From NCBI GenBank assembly GCA_034505955.1, contig JAPDQK010000008.1:65819-129818 (forward strand): a stretch of DNA of 64,000 bases. The letters run 5' to 3'. Each line of letters starts with the position of its first letter. The first letter of the stretch is position 1. The position numbers and the translations under genes are program-made. Below are positions 50,849-62,820 of this stretch, one piece after another. Under the pieces are notes generated by a model. That model was not told the DNA's origin. It was given only the letters and a program-made list of their open reading frames with translations, and ran no database searches. The DNA is from Zhuqueibacter pondensis. GTDB taxonomy: Bacteria > Zhuqueibacterota > Zhuqueibacteria > Zhuqueibacterales > Zhuqueibacteraceae.

Positions 50849-53035
50849 TTACAAATTCCCCAGAAAATAATTCGTCATCAGCGTGTGCAAGTGTAAATCC
50901 GTATTGCCGCCGGAAATGCGATGGTTGCGGCCATGATAATACATGACGTCGAATTGCTTGTTGGCGGCTTGCAGCGCGTCCTGCAGTTGTACGGTGTTTT
51001 GCGGATGAACGTTGTCATCGGCCATGCCGTGCACGAGCAGCAGCTTGCCTTGCAATTTGTCCACGTAACTCAGCACCGAGGCGGAATTGTATCCGGCCTC
51101 GTTATCTTTGGGCAGCCCCATGTATCGCTCTGTCCAAATTGTGTCATAGAGTCGAAAATCCGTCACCGGTGCACGGGCGATGCCGACTTTGAAATACGGC
51201 GCGCCTTTAGTCATGGCCATGCAGGTGAGATAACCGCCGCCGCTGTGACCCCAAATCCCGATGCGCGCGGCATCGACGAACGGAAGACTGGCGAGATACT
51301 TTGCTCCTTCGATCTGATCGTGTGTTGACCACTTCCCCAAATCGCCATAAACGAGATTTTTGAACTTTTTGCCGCGGCCGCCGGTGCCGCGACTGTCAAT
51401 GCAAAAGATAATGAATCCTTTCTCCGTCATTAGTTGATGCCACAAATATCGCGAACCTTCCCAACGATTGACCACGTGTTGCGCACCCGGGCCGCTGTAA
51501 CAGAAAACGATCACCGGATATTTTTTCGTGGAATCGAAATTCGCCGGTTGCATCATCCACGCATTCAGTAAAGTACCGTCATCGCTGGTTTTTAACGTAA
51601 GAAATTTCGGATAAACGAGTTGATATTGCGCCATTGGCAGGCTCTCATTCTTCTCCAACCAGCGCACGAGAGCGCCATCGGTTTTGCGCAAGCTGATCTG
51701 CGGCGGGGTTTGCACGTCCGAGAAGGTGCCAATTACATATTTGAAATCCGGTGAAAAATTCGAGCTGTGCCAGCCGGGCCGCTGGCTGAGGCGCTCCAAA
51801 TTTTTTCCATCAAGAGTGATGCGATAAACATTTTGTTCGAGAGGCGAATCTTTTTTACCGCTGAAATAGAGCCACCCCGCGGTTTCATCGATGCCTTCAA
51901 TCGCCGTCATTTCCCATTCGCCGCCGGTAATCGGATAGATCAGCCGCCCATTGTAATCGTAGAGATAAGCATGGCGGTAACCGCTGCGCTCCGAAGTCCA
52001 TACGAATTGCTGCTTATTTTTGAGAAAAGTGAGATCGTCCTGCACATCCACCCAGCACGGATCCTTGTCGCTCAACACCACGCGCGTACCGCCGGAATTG
52101 ACGTCCGCAAAGAGCAAGTCGAGTTTGTTTTGCAAACGATTCAGGCGTTGGATCGAGAGGATGCGCGGATCGGGCGTCCATTGAATGCGTGGGATGTAAA
52201 TGTCGATTTCTTCGCCGAGGTCCATCCACTTTGTTTGGCCGGTTTCGAGGGAGAGTACGCCGATTTGCACCAGCGCGTTTTGCTCGCCAGCTTTGGGATA
52301 TTTCAGCCAAAAGACGGTTGGATAAAGCGGCATCATATTTTCGAGCGGAAAGGCGCGAACACGGGTTTGATCGAGTCGCCAGAAAGCAATCTTCTTGCTG
52401 TCCGGTGACCAGCGCCAGCCGTCGGCAATGCCGAATTCCTCTTCGTAGATCCAATCGAACTGGCCGTTGATGATGTCGTCGCTGCCGTCGGTCGTGAGTT
52501 GAGTCTCAACACCGGTTGCCAGATCCAGCACAAAGAGATTGTTATGTCGCACAAAACCGACTTTGCTGCCATCCGGAGAAAATTTCGCATTGCGCTGTGG
52601 ACCGACAATTCCGCTGAGCGGTCGAAGTTTTTTGGTGGCCACCTCGTATAAGAAATATTGCCCCTCGGTCGAATGCCGCCAGATTCGTTTGATTGGGCTG
52701 GCGATGAGCAGATATTTACGGTCACAGCTCCACTCATAGCTGTCGATTTGAATCGGCTCGTCGCTCGGTCTGAGGATCAAACTTTTTCCGGCGAGAACCA
52801 GAGTCTCTTTGCCGCTGGGCACGTCATGTTGATAAATGTCACCGAATTTTAAATAAGTAAAAGCTGCCTCGCGGGGTACCCACTGCGTGCCTCGCAAAGT
52901 TTTTGGCATCAGGGCGTTCGAGGTAAATATATCCTCGAGGGTGAGAAGCTTTTTCTCCTGGGCGAAAACAAATGAAAACAGAAGCAGGAGGCAGGCACAA
53001 GACAAACGTGCGTAACGGGTGGCAAGACGGATCAT
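50849..53035 (-). CDS. Dipeptidyl peptidase IV family (S9B) serine peptidase
   Basis: 728 residues with a signal peptide (MIRLATRYARLSCACLLLLF). N-terminal beta-propeller with the double-Glu segment WIYEEEFGIADGWRWSPDSK that holds the substrate N-terminus in true dipeptidyl peptidases. C-terminal alpha/beta-hydrolase domain: nucleophile in IGIWGHSGGGYLTCMAM (Ser about 598), Asp in LVHGMADDNVHP and His in YYHGRNHRISGG. It cleaves X-Pro/Ala dipeptides from peptides outside the cytoplasm, complementing the S46 enzyme. ATG 53035 is chosen for AAAGGAG at good spacing. Probably cotranscribed with the GH13 gene 95 bases upstream. Confidence 0.93.
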   Translation of the reverse strand: MIRLATRYARLSCACLLLLFSFVFAQEKKLLTLEDIFTSNALMPKTLRGTQWVPREAAFTYLKFGDIYQHDVPSGKETLVLAGKSLILRPSDEPIQIDSYEWSCDRKYLLIASPIKRIWRHSTEGQYFLYEVATKKLRPLSGIVGPQRNAKFSPDGSKVGFVRHNNLFVLDLATGVETQLTTDGSDDIINGQFDWIYEEEFGIADGWRWSPDSKKIAFWRLDQTRVRAFPLENMMPLYPTVFWLKYPKAGEQNALVQIGVLSLETGQTKWMDLGEEIDIYIPRIQWTPDPRILSIQRLNRLQNKLDLLFADVNSGGTRVVLSDKDPCWVDVQDDLTFLKNKQQFVWTSERSGYRHAYLYDYNGRLIYPITGGEWEMTAIEGIDETAGWLYFSGKKDSPLEQNVYRITLDGKNLERLSQRPGWHSSNFSPDFKYVIGTFSDVQTPPQISLRKTDGALVRWLEKNESLPMAQYQLVYPKFLTLKTSDDGTLLNAWMMQPANFDSTKKYPVIVFCYSGPGAQHVVNRWEGSRYLWHQLMTEKGFIIFCIDSRGTGGRGKKFKNLVYGDLGKWSTHDQIEGAKYLASLPFVDAARIGIWGHSGGGYLTCMAMTKGAPYFKVGIARAPVTDFRLYDTIWTERYMGLPKDNEAGYNSASVLSYVDKLQGKLLLVHGMADDNVHPQNTVQLQDALQAANKQFDVMYYHGRNHRISGGNTDLHLHTLMTNYFLGNL

Positions 53036-53130
53036 AAATTGCTCCTTTTGCAGATTGATTCTTCTTGCAGCTCGGATAGTGGTATTCTTCCAACGTTTCA
53101 TGGTTAATTGCTGGCGCATGGCCTCTCGAG

Positions 53131-55485
53131 TCATCGCATGCGCATCACCACCCCGCTTGTTGGCATCACGACAAAATCTCCACCCAAAAATTTGCCGAGC
53201 GAAATGGTGCCGGCTTTGTGCTCATTGACCACCAGTTCCCATTCGCCAGTTGGCACTTTGAAAACGGCAGAGTCACTCCCATGGCCGTTCATGAGCACCA
53301 CAAAGTCATGCGTGTCGCCACTCGAAGTGCGACGGATGAGATAGCCCAATGCAAATTCTCCTTCGCCAGGCAAAAATTCGATATCCTTCTTATCACTCCA
53401 TCGGAAAGCCCGATGCGTTTTGCGCAGTGCGATCATTCCGCGGTAGTAATCCACCAGCTCCCGATTCCTCTCGGCATGCTGGAAGTTGATCCAGTTCGTC
53501 TCGTTGTCTTTGTTGTAACTGTTGTGGTCGATTTGGCCGGCCTGGGGATCAGGCACGGCTGTTTTTGCAATCACCTTGCTGCGGGCAAATTCCTGGCCTT
53601 CGTGGATCATCACCGCACCCTGGCAGGTGAAAAGAAAGAGCGCGGCCAGTTTGTTCATCTGCAGTTGCCGGGGTGAAAGGCGGGCATGGGCATCAATATC
53701 GGTGATGATTTGGTCTTCCTGCACCTCGCCGCTGGCAATGCGAATGAAATCGCCAAGAGTGTGGTCGTCGTGTGATTCGAGATAGTTGATCGAATGTGAT
53801 TTGTGTTGAAACAAGCCACCGTCTGCCTTCAGCGTGCCGGAGACGTAACTGCGCAAGCTCGCCATCGTCGTGCCGCTCTTCCATTTGCCGAAGATAAAAC
53901 CCTGATCGCCCTTGCCGGTTGGCTGCCAACCCTTGACGCCGTTGCGGATTTGATCATTCCATGCGGCCCAGCCGTGTTGGGAATGCTCGGCGGGGGTGTA
54001 ACCACCGCCACCCCATGCTTCCGCAATGATGATGGCATTCGGATTGATCGTGCGCGCCCTCTGCAAAATGGCATCACAGGTCTCCCAATCAATCATCGCC
54101 GCGAGATCGAAGCGAAATCCATCGATATGATACTCGCGCATCCAATATTCGATGCTGTCGAGAATCATGCGCCTCGCCATCGCGCGCTCGGTTTTGAAAT
54201 CGTTGCCGCAGCCGCTTTGGCTGAGGAAATTTTGATCATCATCCAGTCGAAAATAATACTTCTTGTCGATCAGCTTGAAAGGATTTTGATCGTACTGGGA
54301 AACATGATTATAAACCACGTCAAGCAAAACCGCGATTCCCGCCTGGTGAAAAGCTTTCACCACTTCTTTGAATTCGCGCACCTGCCGGCCGTCCACGCCA
54401 TTCCACTTTCCCGGCTCCATGTCGCCACCTGTGGCATAGTAACTCTCCGGTGCGAAAAAACAACTCGTCATATAGCCCCAATGATTGCGGCCATAAACAT
54501 TTCCTGATGTGCGATTTTCCTCAGGCGAAGGTTCGAGATTGGCGAAATCATGAATTGGCAAAAATTCGACGGCGTTGACACCGAGCGATTTGATATGGTC
54601 AATTCCACCTGGACTGCCGGATTGAATGAGACCGCGATAAGTTCCCCGCAGCTCCGGTGAGACCCCCGAGGAAGGATGCGCCGTCAAATCGCGCACGTGC
54701 ATCTCATAGATGATCAGATCCTCCATCGGAATTTTCAGAAACGTGTCACCTTCCCAGTTGAACTTGTCTTCGGCTGGGATCAGGGTCCTGGCTGGATGAT
54801 GGTAATGATTCAGCGTTGCCACCGCACGGGAATATGGATCGGCAATAATTTTATTGTCATCGAAGATTTCACCCTCGCCGGTGGGGCCGGTAACGCGGTA
54901 ACCATAATATTTTCCGGTTAAATCCTCTTTCGTCAGAAATTCCCACACACCGTCACGGTCACGCTGCATATATCGCTCTTGTCCCAACGTAGTGTCGTGT
55001 CGATTAAAGATGACTAATTTCACCTGCAAAGCGCGCGGTGCAAAAATACGAAAAGCGAATTGGTTGCCCTGCCGGTGACAACCGAGAGCTTTGTCGGAAT
55101 AAAATTGATCGAGAATTCCGTCGTGCAAAAGGGCCTTGCTGCCGATTCCCTTGATCTTCAGCCGATAGTTTTGTTGCACATTCAACGGCGCGGTGGTCAA
55201 TATTAACTCCGCGGTTTCAGAAGTCTGCAAGTTTTTTACGCCGACGCGGGGCTCAATGGAGAAATCGCTCAATTTGAGATTCGGGAGCGGCTGTGACAAT
55301 TTGACGACGATTCGAGTGGATGATTGGATTCGTGCAGAGATGATTTTGAGGTCGCTCATGGATGAGGTCACGTTAGTATGGTGTTGAGCCTGCAACGGCT
55401 GATTCGGGAAAAGGGGCTGCAGCAGCAAAAGTGAAAAAATAATGGAAGCATACATTCGTTTGCTGTTCATGAAACTTTTCTTCAT
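53131..55485 (-). CDS. Exported GH13 alpha-glucan hydrolase (pullulanase/isoamylase-like)
   Basis: 784 residues with an N-terminal signal (RMYASIIFSLLLLQPLFPNQ). An Ig-like/CBM48-type N-terminal part is followed by the GH13 barrel. The four conserved regions are present: VLLDVVYNHVSQ, DGFRFDLAAMIDWETCD (nucleophile Asp), NAIIIAEAWGGGGY (acid Glu) and INYLESHDDHTLGDF (transition-state Asp). The large N-terminal region and the type-I-pullulanase-like order suggest a debranching enzyme acting on starch, pullulan or glycogen outside the cytoplasm. It is divergent from a TGTCAT repeat region and precedes DPP IV on the same strand. Confidence 0.88.
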   Translation of the reverse strand: MKKSFMNSKRMYASIIFSLLLLQPLFPNQPLQAQHHTNVTSSMSDLKIISARIQSSTRIVVKLSQPLPNLKLSDFSIEPRVGVKNLQTSETAELILTTAPLNVQQNYRLKIKGIGSKALLHDGILDQFYSDKALGCHRQGNQFAFRIFAPRALQVKLVIFNRHDTTLGQERYMQRDRDGVWEFLTKEDLTGKYYGYRVTGPTGEGEIFDDNKIIADPYSRAVATLNHYHHPARTLIPAEDKFNWEGDTFLKIPMEDLIIYEMHVRDLTAHPSSGVSPELRGTYRGLIQSGSPGGIDHIKSLGVNAVEFLPIHDFANLEPSPEENRTSGNVYGRNHWGYMTSCFFAPESYYATGGDMEPGKWNGVDGRQVREFKEVVKAFHQAGIAVLLDVVYNHVSQYDQNPFKLIDKKYYFRLDDDQNFLSQSGCGNDFKTERAMARRMILDSIEYWMREYHIDGFRFDLAAMIDWETCDAILQRARTINPNAIIIAEAWGGGGYTPAEHSQHGWAAWNDQIRNGVKGWQPTGKGDQGFIFGKWKSGTTMASLRSYVSGTLKADGGLFQHKSHSINYLESHDDHTLGDFIRIASGEVQEDQIITDIDAHARLSPRQLQMNKLAALFLFTCQGAVMIHEGQEFARSKVIAKTAVPDPQAGQIDHNSYNKDNETNWINFQHAERNRELVDYYRGMIALRKTHRAFRWSDKKDIEFLPGEGEFALGYLIRRTSSGDTHDFVVLMNGHGSDSAVFKVPTGEWELVVNEHKAGTISLGKFLGGDFVVMPTSGVVMRMR

Positions 55486-55795
55486 GAGAAAGAGGATTTG
55501 TCAAATTTGGAAAAGTCACCGTCCGGGCGGTATTTCTCGAAAAGCAAGAATTTAGCAAACTGAATAGGTGTCATTCAGGAAGACTGCGTCCGTAGGAATC
55601 TTTTTTACGCATTTGCAGATGCCTCGCTAAAAAAGTAAAAAGATTCCCTACGGGCGTAGCCTACGGAATGACATGAAAAGTAAGTGAGATTTCAAATGGC
55701 CAAACTTTTATCTCGGAAAAAAGAACAGATAAAAGATTTTCCGACATCTGATAGTAACCCGACTGGCACAACCGCCCGGACGGCAAGAGCAGAGA
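55486..55795. other. Intergenic region with palindromic repeat
   Basis: The region between the FKBP gene (minus, downstream end) and the GH13 start (minus). Its main content is the repeat at 55569-55673. No gene was found. Confidence 0.6.
55569..55673. repeat. TGTCATTC/GAATGACA-bounded repeat, copy 5
   Basis: 105 bases from TGTCATTC to GAATGACA. CCGTAGGAATCTTTTTT near the left pairs with AAAAAGATTCCCTACGG near the right, giving a long hairpin around a ~25-base loop. This is the cleanest palindromic member of the family. Confidence 0.75.
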
Positions 55796-56491
55796 CTATT
55801 TAATCGCAAGCAGCTCAATCTCGAAAATCAGCGTGGCATTCGGACCAATAACACCTCTTCCTGCCCCGCGCTCGCCGTAAGCAAGTTTCGACGGAATGAA
55901 CAGCTCCCACTTTGAACCAACCGGCATCAGTTGCAAGGCTTCGGTCCAACCCGCAATCACACCGTTGACCGGAAAGCTGACCGGTTCCCCGCGTTTATAT
56001 GAACTGTCAAACTCGGTGCCATCAATCAAAGTGCCGCGATAGTGCGTCGTGACCTCATCGGTCAGTGCCGGTTTTCTGCCAGTGCCTTGTTTGATGATTT
56101 TGTACTGCATGCCACTGGGCAGCGTGATGACGCCTTCTTTCTTGGCATTTTCGGCGAGAAAAGCTTCTCCTTCTTTCTTGTTTTTTTCAGCAAGTTGCCT
56201 GGCGCTTTCCTGTCGCTTGGTCATCATCTCTTGTTGAAATTGATGCATGGTTTCTCGAACTTGTTCTTCGGTGAGCAACGGCGTGCTTCCGGACATCGCG
56301 TCCTTGATTCCCTGGGCGAGCGCGTCCATGTCTATTTCAATCTCGCCCTCTTTAAGATTGCTTCCAATGTCGAGCCCAATGCTGTAACTCACTTTTTGCT
56401 TTTGGTTTTCCAGTGCCGTTTTTTTCCCCTTGCCACCCTGGCATCCCAGAAGCCCCAAGATTAAAGCAGCGACGATTAGACGAGAAGGCAT
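55796..56491 (-). CDS. FKBP-type peptidyl-prolyl isomerase, lipoprotein
   Basis: 231 residues. The signal MPSRLIVAALILGLLGC ends in a good lipobox (LLGC), so it is probably lipid-anchored. Residues about 30-125 form the helical FkpA/Mip-type dimerisation region (SYSIGLDIGSNLKE, coiled AEKNKKEGEAFLAENAKKEG). Residues about 128-230 form the FKBP domain: VTTHYRGTLIDGTEFDSSYK, VIAGWTEALQLMPVGSKWEL and IPSKLAYGERGAG. It helps fold exported proteins outside the inner membrane. Start 56491 is chosen for the lipoprotein signal; the frame is open upstream. Confidence 0.93.
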   Translation of the reverse strand: MPSRLIVAALILGLLGCQGGKGKKTALENQKQKVSYSIGLDIGSNLKEGEIEIDMDALAQGIKDAMSGSTPLLTEEQVRETMHQFQQEMMTKRQESARQLAEKNKKEGEAFLAENAKKEGVITLPSGMQYKIIKQGTGRKPALTDEVTTHYRGTLIDGTEFDSSYKRGEPVSFPVNGVIAGWTEALQLMPVGSKWELFIPSKLAYGERGAGRGVIGPNATLIFEIELLAIK

Positions 56492-56650
56492 TTTTTCCCT
56501 TTCTGTGATAAAGTAATTTTCTTGCACGCCCTGGGCATTCAAAACTCGGCTCAGTTGCGCAGTCATGATGACGAAAAATCCGCCATGAAAGCATGGTGAC
56601 AAAAGATAGGCAAATCTCGATGAAAAGTCAATCTTTAATCAAAAATTTTC

Positions 56651-56679
56651 TTGGAAATTCCGTAAATCTTTCTTATGCT
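56651..56679 (+). promoter_or_regulatory. Sigma-70 type promoter of carA
   Basis: TTGGAA-N17-TATGCT, about 100 bases upstream of carA, with predicted start near 56686. No pyrimidine-responsive attenuator was recognised in the leader. Confidence 0.55.
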
Positions 56680-56780
56680 TTTTTCTTGATGCTGAATACT
56701 GGATGCCCGATCCTGAACATGACGATTATTGCTCATGTGCTTGGCGGAGGAATTAAAGAGACACGTTGGTTCCAAATACG

Positions 56781-57932
56781 ATGATAAACCAGATTAAACC
56801 AGCACTGTTGGTTCTCTCTGACGGCACCATTTTTCGTGGCCGTTCTTTGGGCGCCGAGGGCGAAGCCATCGGCGAAGTGGTGTTCAACACCAGCATGTCG
56901 GGTTATCAGGAAATCCTGACCGATCCCAGTTATTATGGCCAGATGGTGACAATGACCTATTCGCACATCGGCAATTACGGCATCAATGATGAAGATGTCG
57001 AATCGCAGCGGCCGTTTGTCTCCGGCTTCATCGTGAAAGAAGCCTGCGCGCAGCCGAGCAACTGGCGCAGCAGCGAGAGTCTCGATGCGTATCTGCGGCG
57101 GCATCATATCGTCGGCATTCAGGGCATCGACACGCGGGCGTTGACCCGTCATTTGCGGGATTACGGCGCGCAAATGGGAATAATCTCAACCATTGATTTG
57201 CTTCCTCAGAATCTTTTGGAAAAAGTAAAAGCCGTACCGGATTTGATCGGCAGGGATTTGGTGAAAGAAGTGACTTGTCAAACTCCGTATTCCTGGAATG
57301 AGCCGCTGCCGTTGGATTTCTATCATTCCTGCGCGGTACCAATGAGTTTTTCCTCAATGCAAAGTCCCAAAATGCTGGTCATCGATTGCGGCGTCAAGCG
57401 CAATATTCTGCGCTGGGCCGTGACGTTGGGTTTTGAAGTCGAGGTGGTTCCGGCGAATACGGGCAGCAACGACATTTTGCTTCGTCATCCCGACGTGATA
57501 TTTTTCTCCAACGGCCCGGGTGATCCGGAAGGTGTGCCGTATGTGATACGAACCGCCAGGGAATTGATCGGCCGCAAGCCGATTTTTGGAATTTGTCTCG
57601 GTCATCAAATTCTCGGTTTGGCGTTGGGTGGGAAAACTTTCAAGCTCAAATTTGGCCATCACGGCGCCAATCATCCGGTGAAGAATTTGCAAAACGGCAA
57701 AGTGGAGATCACTTCACAAAATCACAATTACGCAGTTGATCCGGATTCGCTGCCGGCCGGAACGATTGAATGCACACACACGAATCTCAACGATCATACC
57801 CTCGAAGGATTTCGCCATCTCGATGCGCCGGTATTCAGCGTGCAATACCATCCCGAGGCTTCGCCCGGGCCGCATGATTCGGGGTATCTTTTTGGGGAGT
57901 TGCAGAAGCTGGTTGGCCGGTTGGGAGGTTAA
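56781..57932 (+). CDS. carA: Carbamoyl-phosphate synthase small subunit
   Basis: 383 residues. It releases ammonia from glutamine for the large subunit; carbamoyl phosphate feeds pyrimidines and arginine. The N-terminal CarA domain (GEVVFNTSMSGYQEILTDPS, IGNYGIN) is followed by a class I glutamine amidotransferase with NGPGDPEGVPYVIR, the nucleophile in FGICLGHQILGLALGG and the His/Glu in VQYHPEASPGPHDSG. ATG 56781 gives the family start; TTG 56766 is closer to GGAGG at 56747. A MazF-like TA pair lies between it and carB. Confidence 0.95.
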   Translation: MINQIKPALLVLSDGTIFRGRSLGAEGEAIGEVVFNTSMSGYQEILTDPSYYGQMVTMTYSHIGNYGINDEDVESQRPFVSGFIVKEACAQPSNWRSSESLDAYLRRHHIVGIQGIDTRALTRHLRDYGAQMGIISTIDLLPQNLLEKVKAVPDLIGRDLVKEVTCQTPYSWNEPLPLDFYHSCAVPMSFSSMQSPKMLVIDCGVKRNILRWAVTLGFEVEVVPANTGSNDILLRHPDVIFFSNGPGDPEGVPYVIRTARELIGRKPIFGICLGHQILGLALGGKTFKLKFGHHGANHPVKNLQNGKVEITSQNHNYAVDPDSLPAGTIECTHTNLNDHTLEGFRHLDAPVFSVQYHPEASPGPHDSGYLFGELQKLVGRLGG

Positions 57933-58146
57933 CCGGTTGGTTCTTTGGCTGGTTGAGTCGTTTGTCATGGGAGGAGATTGGCCTGTTGCCGGTTTGTATG
58001 TTTGGTGTGCCCCTCAAAGAAAGACATTCATTGCATCATTGAGATTTTGTGCTATATTTTATAGATAGTGATTTGTAGCTGCATGAACAAAAGGTTTACA
58101 ATCACACAGCGCTTCGGCGTGATAAAAATGCATTGAGGCGATAATT

Positions 58147-58410
58147 ATGGAGACGATCACTTACTCTCAAGTTCAAGATCTGGTAAAGAGATTGCCGCCC
58201 GCGAAATTGCCACTGGCATATAACTTGTTGGCTGATTTGGCAGATAAGGAGGCAGAGCCGCTGTCACCCCAACTTAGTTTCATGCTTCTTCCTTTGAATG
58301 AGCGACGGCGAATAATGACTCAGCAGGCCAATCAGTTGATTGCACATTACGAACAGACAGCCAACGAACGTCAAGAATGGCAATCGGGAGATTTTATTGA
58401 TGAATATTAA
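58147..58410 (+). CDS. Putative antitoxin of a MazF-like pair
   Basis: 87 residues, helical and acidic toward the end (IAHYEQTANERQEWQSGDFI then DEY). The N-terminus (METITYSQVQDLVKRLPPAK) may contact DNA or the toxin. It overlaps the MazF-like gene by 11 bases. No named family was recognised; the role is inferred from position and size. Confidence 0.65.
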   Translation: METITYSQVQDLVKRLPPAKLPLAYNLLADLADKEAEPLSPQLSFMLLPLNERRRIMTQQANQLIAHYEQTANERQEWQSGDFIDEY

Positions 58411-58744
58411 TCGTGGCGATATTTGGCTGGTAAATCTCGACCCAACAATCGGTGCTGAAATCCGTAAAACCCGCCCAGTTGTGGTTGTTAGCTCAGATGC
58501 GATAGGGGTGTTGCCGATCAACTTAGTCGCCCCGCTGACCGAGTGGAAAGATTACCTCGCGCAAAATATATGGCATGTGAAAGTTGAACCGGACAATATA
58601 AATGGTCTGACAAAAACCTCAGCAGTAGATACTCTACAATTACGAGGTGTGGATACGCAACGTTTCGTTCAGAAGATCGGAAGCCTCTCTCCTGTGATCT
58701 TGCGGTCAATTAATGCCGCAATCGCAGCAGTCATCGAATATTGA
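58400..58744 (+). CDS. MazF/PemK-family endoribonuclease toxin
   Basis: 114 residues. Signature INRGDIWLVNLDPTIGAEIR then KTRPVVVVSSDAIG; the SH3-like barrel continues VAPLTEW, and TSAVDTLQLRGVD holds the second catalytic strand. Such toxins cut mRNA at short sequence motifs. GGGAG precedes the ATG, and the start lies inside the antitoxin gene. The stop codon is only 34 bases upstream of carB, so the pair splits the carAB operon. Confidence 0.92.
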   Translation: MNINRGDIWLVNLDPTIGAEIRKTRPVVVVSSDAIGVLPINLVAPLTEWKDYLAQNIWHVKVEPDNINGLTKTSAVDTLQLRGVDTQRFVQKIGSLSPVILRSINAAIAAVIEY

Positions 58745-58778
58745 TACGAATCACTGCATCATTTTGCGCATAGCGCCT

Positions 58779-62117
<3,339 letters not shown>

Positions 62118-62464
62118 ACAAAACTCTTCGCGTCCCCTGGCCTGCGGCAGGGCAGGGGACGCGCCTTCGCAGTTCAACTCTTGATTTGACAAAGATTCAA
62201 TTTCTAACAGCCTAACCCGGACAAGCCGGAACCAAACTGCACCACAAAGGCACAAAGTTCACGAAGCCTGCCCTGGCGCCCACCGCGCCACGCGTTGCCG
62301 CAGGCCCAGGGAAAACTTTTGTGTTCTTTATGTTTTTGTGGTGAGAAAAATCTTTGCTTTTTTGGCAAAGATTCAACTTTTAAAAGACTACGCCAGTTTT
62401 CAGACAAGCTGAAAACTGGGGCCCTGCGGGCAGCATCGGAAAACAAATTTTTTCCAACGGATTG

Positions 62465-62502
62465 AAAAACCCAACTGTAAAAGCTTTATCCGTTGGGTTT
62501 TT
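62465..62502. terminator. Intrinsic terminator downstream of carB
   Basis: AAAAACCCAAC and GTTGGGTTTTT form a perfect 11-base stem around a 16-base loop; A-run and T-run make it bidirectional. It is the first strong terminator after carB and also faces the IS110 side. Confidence 0.85.
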
Positions 62503-62592
62503 CTATCAGTTGGAGAAATCAAAAATTCAGAATTTTTTTCTAACTTTGGTTGTCTAAGTCAGCCTAAAGCGTTCTAATAATTGAAAAAACAC

Positions 62593-62621
62593 TTGACAAG
62601 CAAATTTTTGCATTGTATATT
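62593..62621 (+). promoter_or_regulatory. Orphan consensus sigma-70 promoter
   Basis: TTGACA-N17-TATATT on the plus strand. The predicted start near 62628 is followed by a hairpin (CAAAAACG...CGTTTTTG, with TATTAT/ATGATA inside). No reading frame follows; the next gene is the IS110 transposase on the opposite strand. Confidence 0.65.
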
Positions 62622-62747
62622 ACGGACAAAAACGTCTTATTATCTGATGATAGGATCGTTTTTGCATAGCTCGTGATGCTTTTCAGCAAGTCCGGTCAGT
62701 ACGCCAAACAAGCCATATTCCGTAATGCCTCGGTCTTCGGTGGAAAA

Positions 62748-62820
62748 ACGTAGCGCAGTCATCCCTGCCGGCGCAGCCTTACAGGCGTAGCCTGACTGCA
62801 AGCAAGACTGCGTCCGTAGA
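62748..62820. repeat. Dispersed repeat, copy 2 (inverted relative to 11001)
   Basis: AGCCTGACTGCAAGCAAGAC followed by TGCGTCCGTAGA is the reverse complement of the core at 11001-11043, with a few changes. The unit also holds GGCGCAGCCTTACAGGCGTA, a shorter inverted piece. Confidence 0.65.

Noticed and set aside
56781..58778. A third 3'-end duplication around the MazF-like pair in carAB
   Set aside because: The 34 bases between the toxin stop and carB show no similarity to the carA 3' end.
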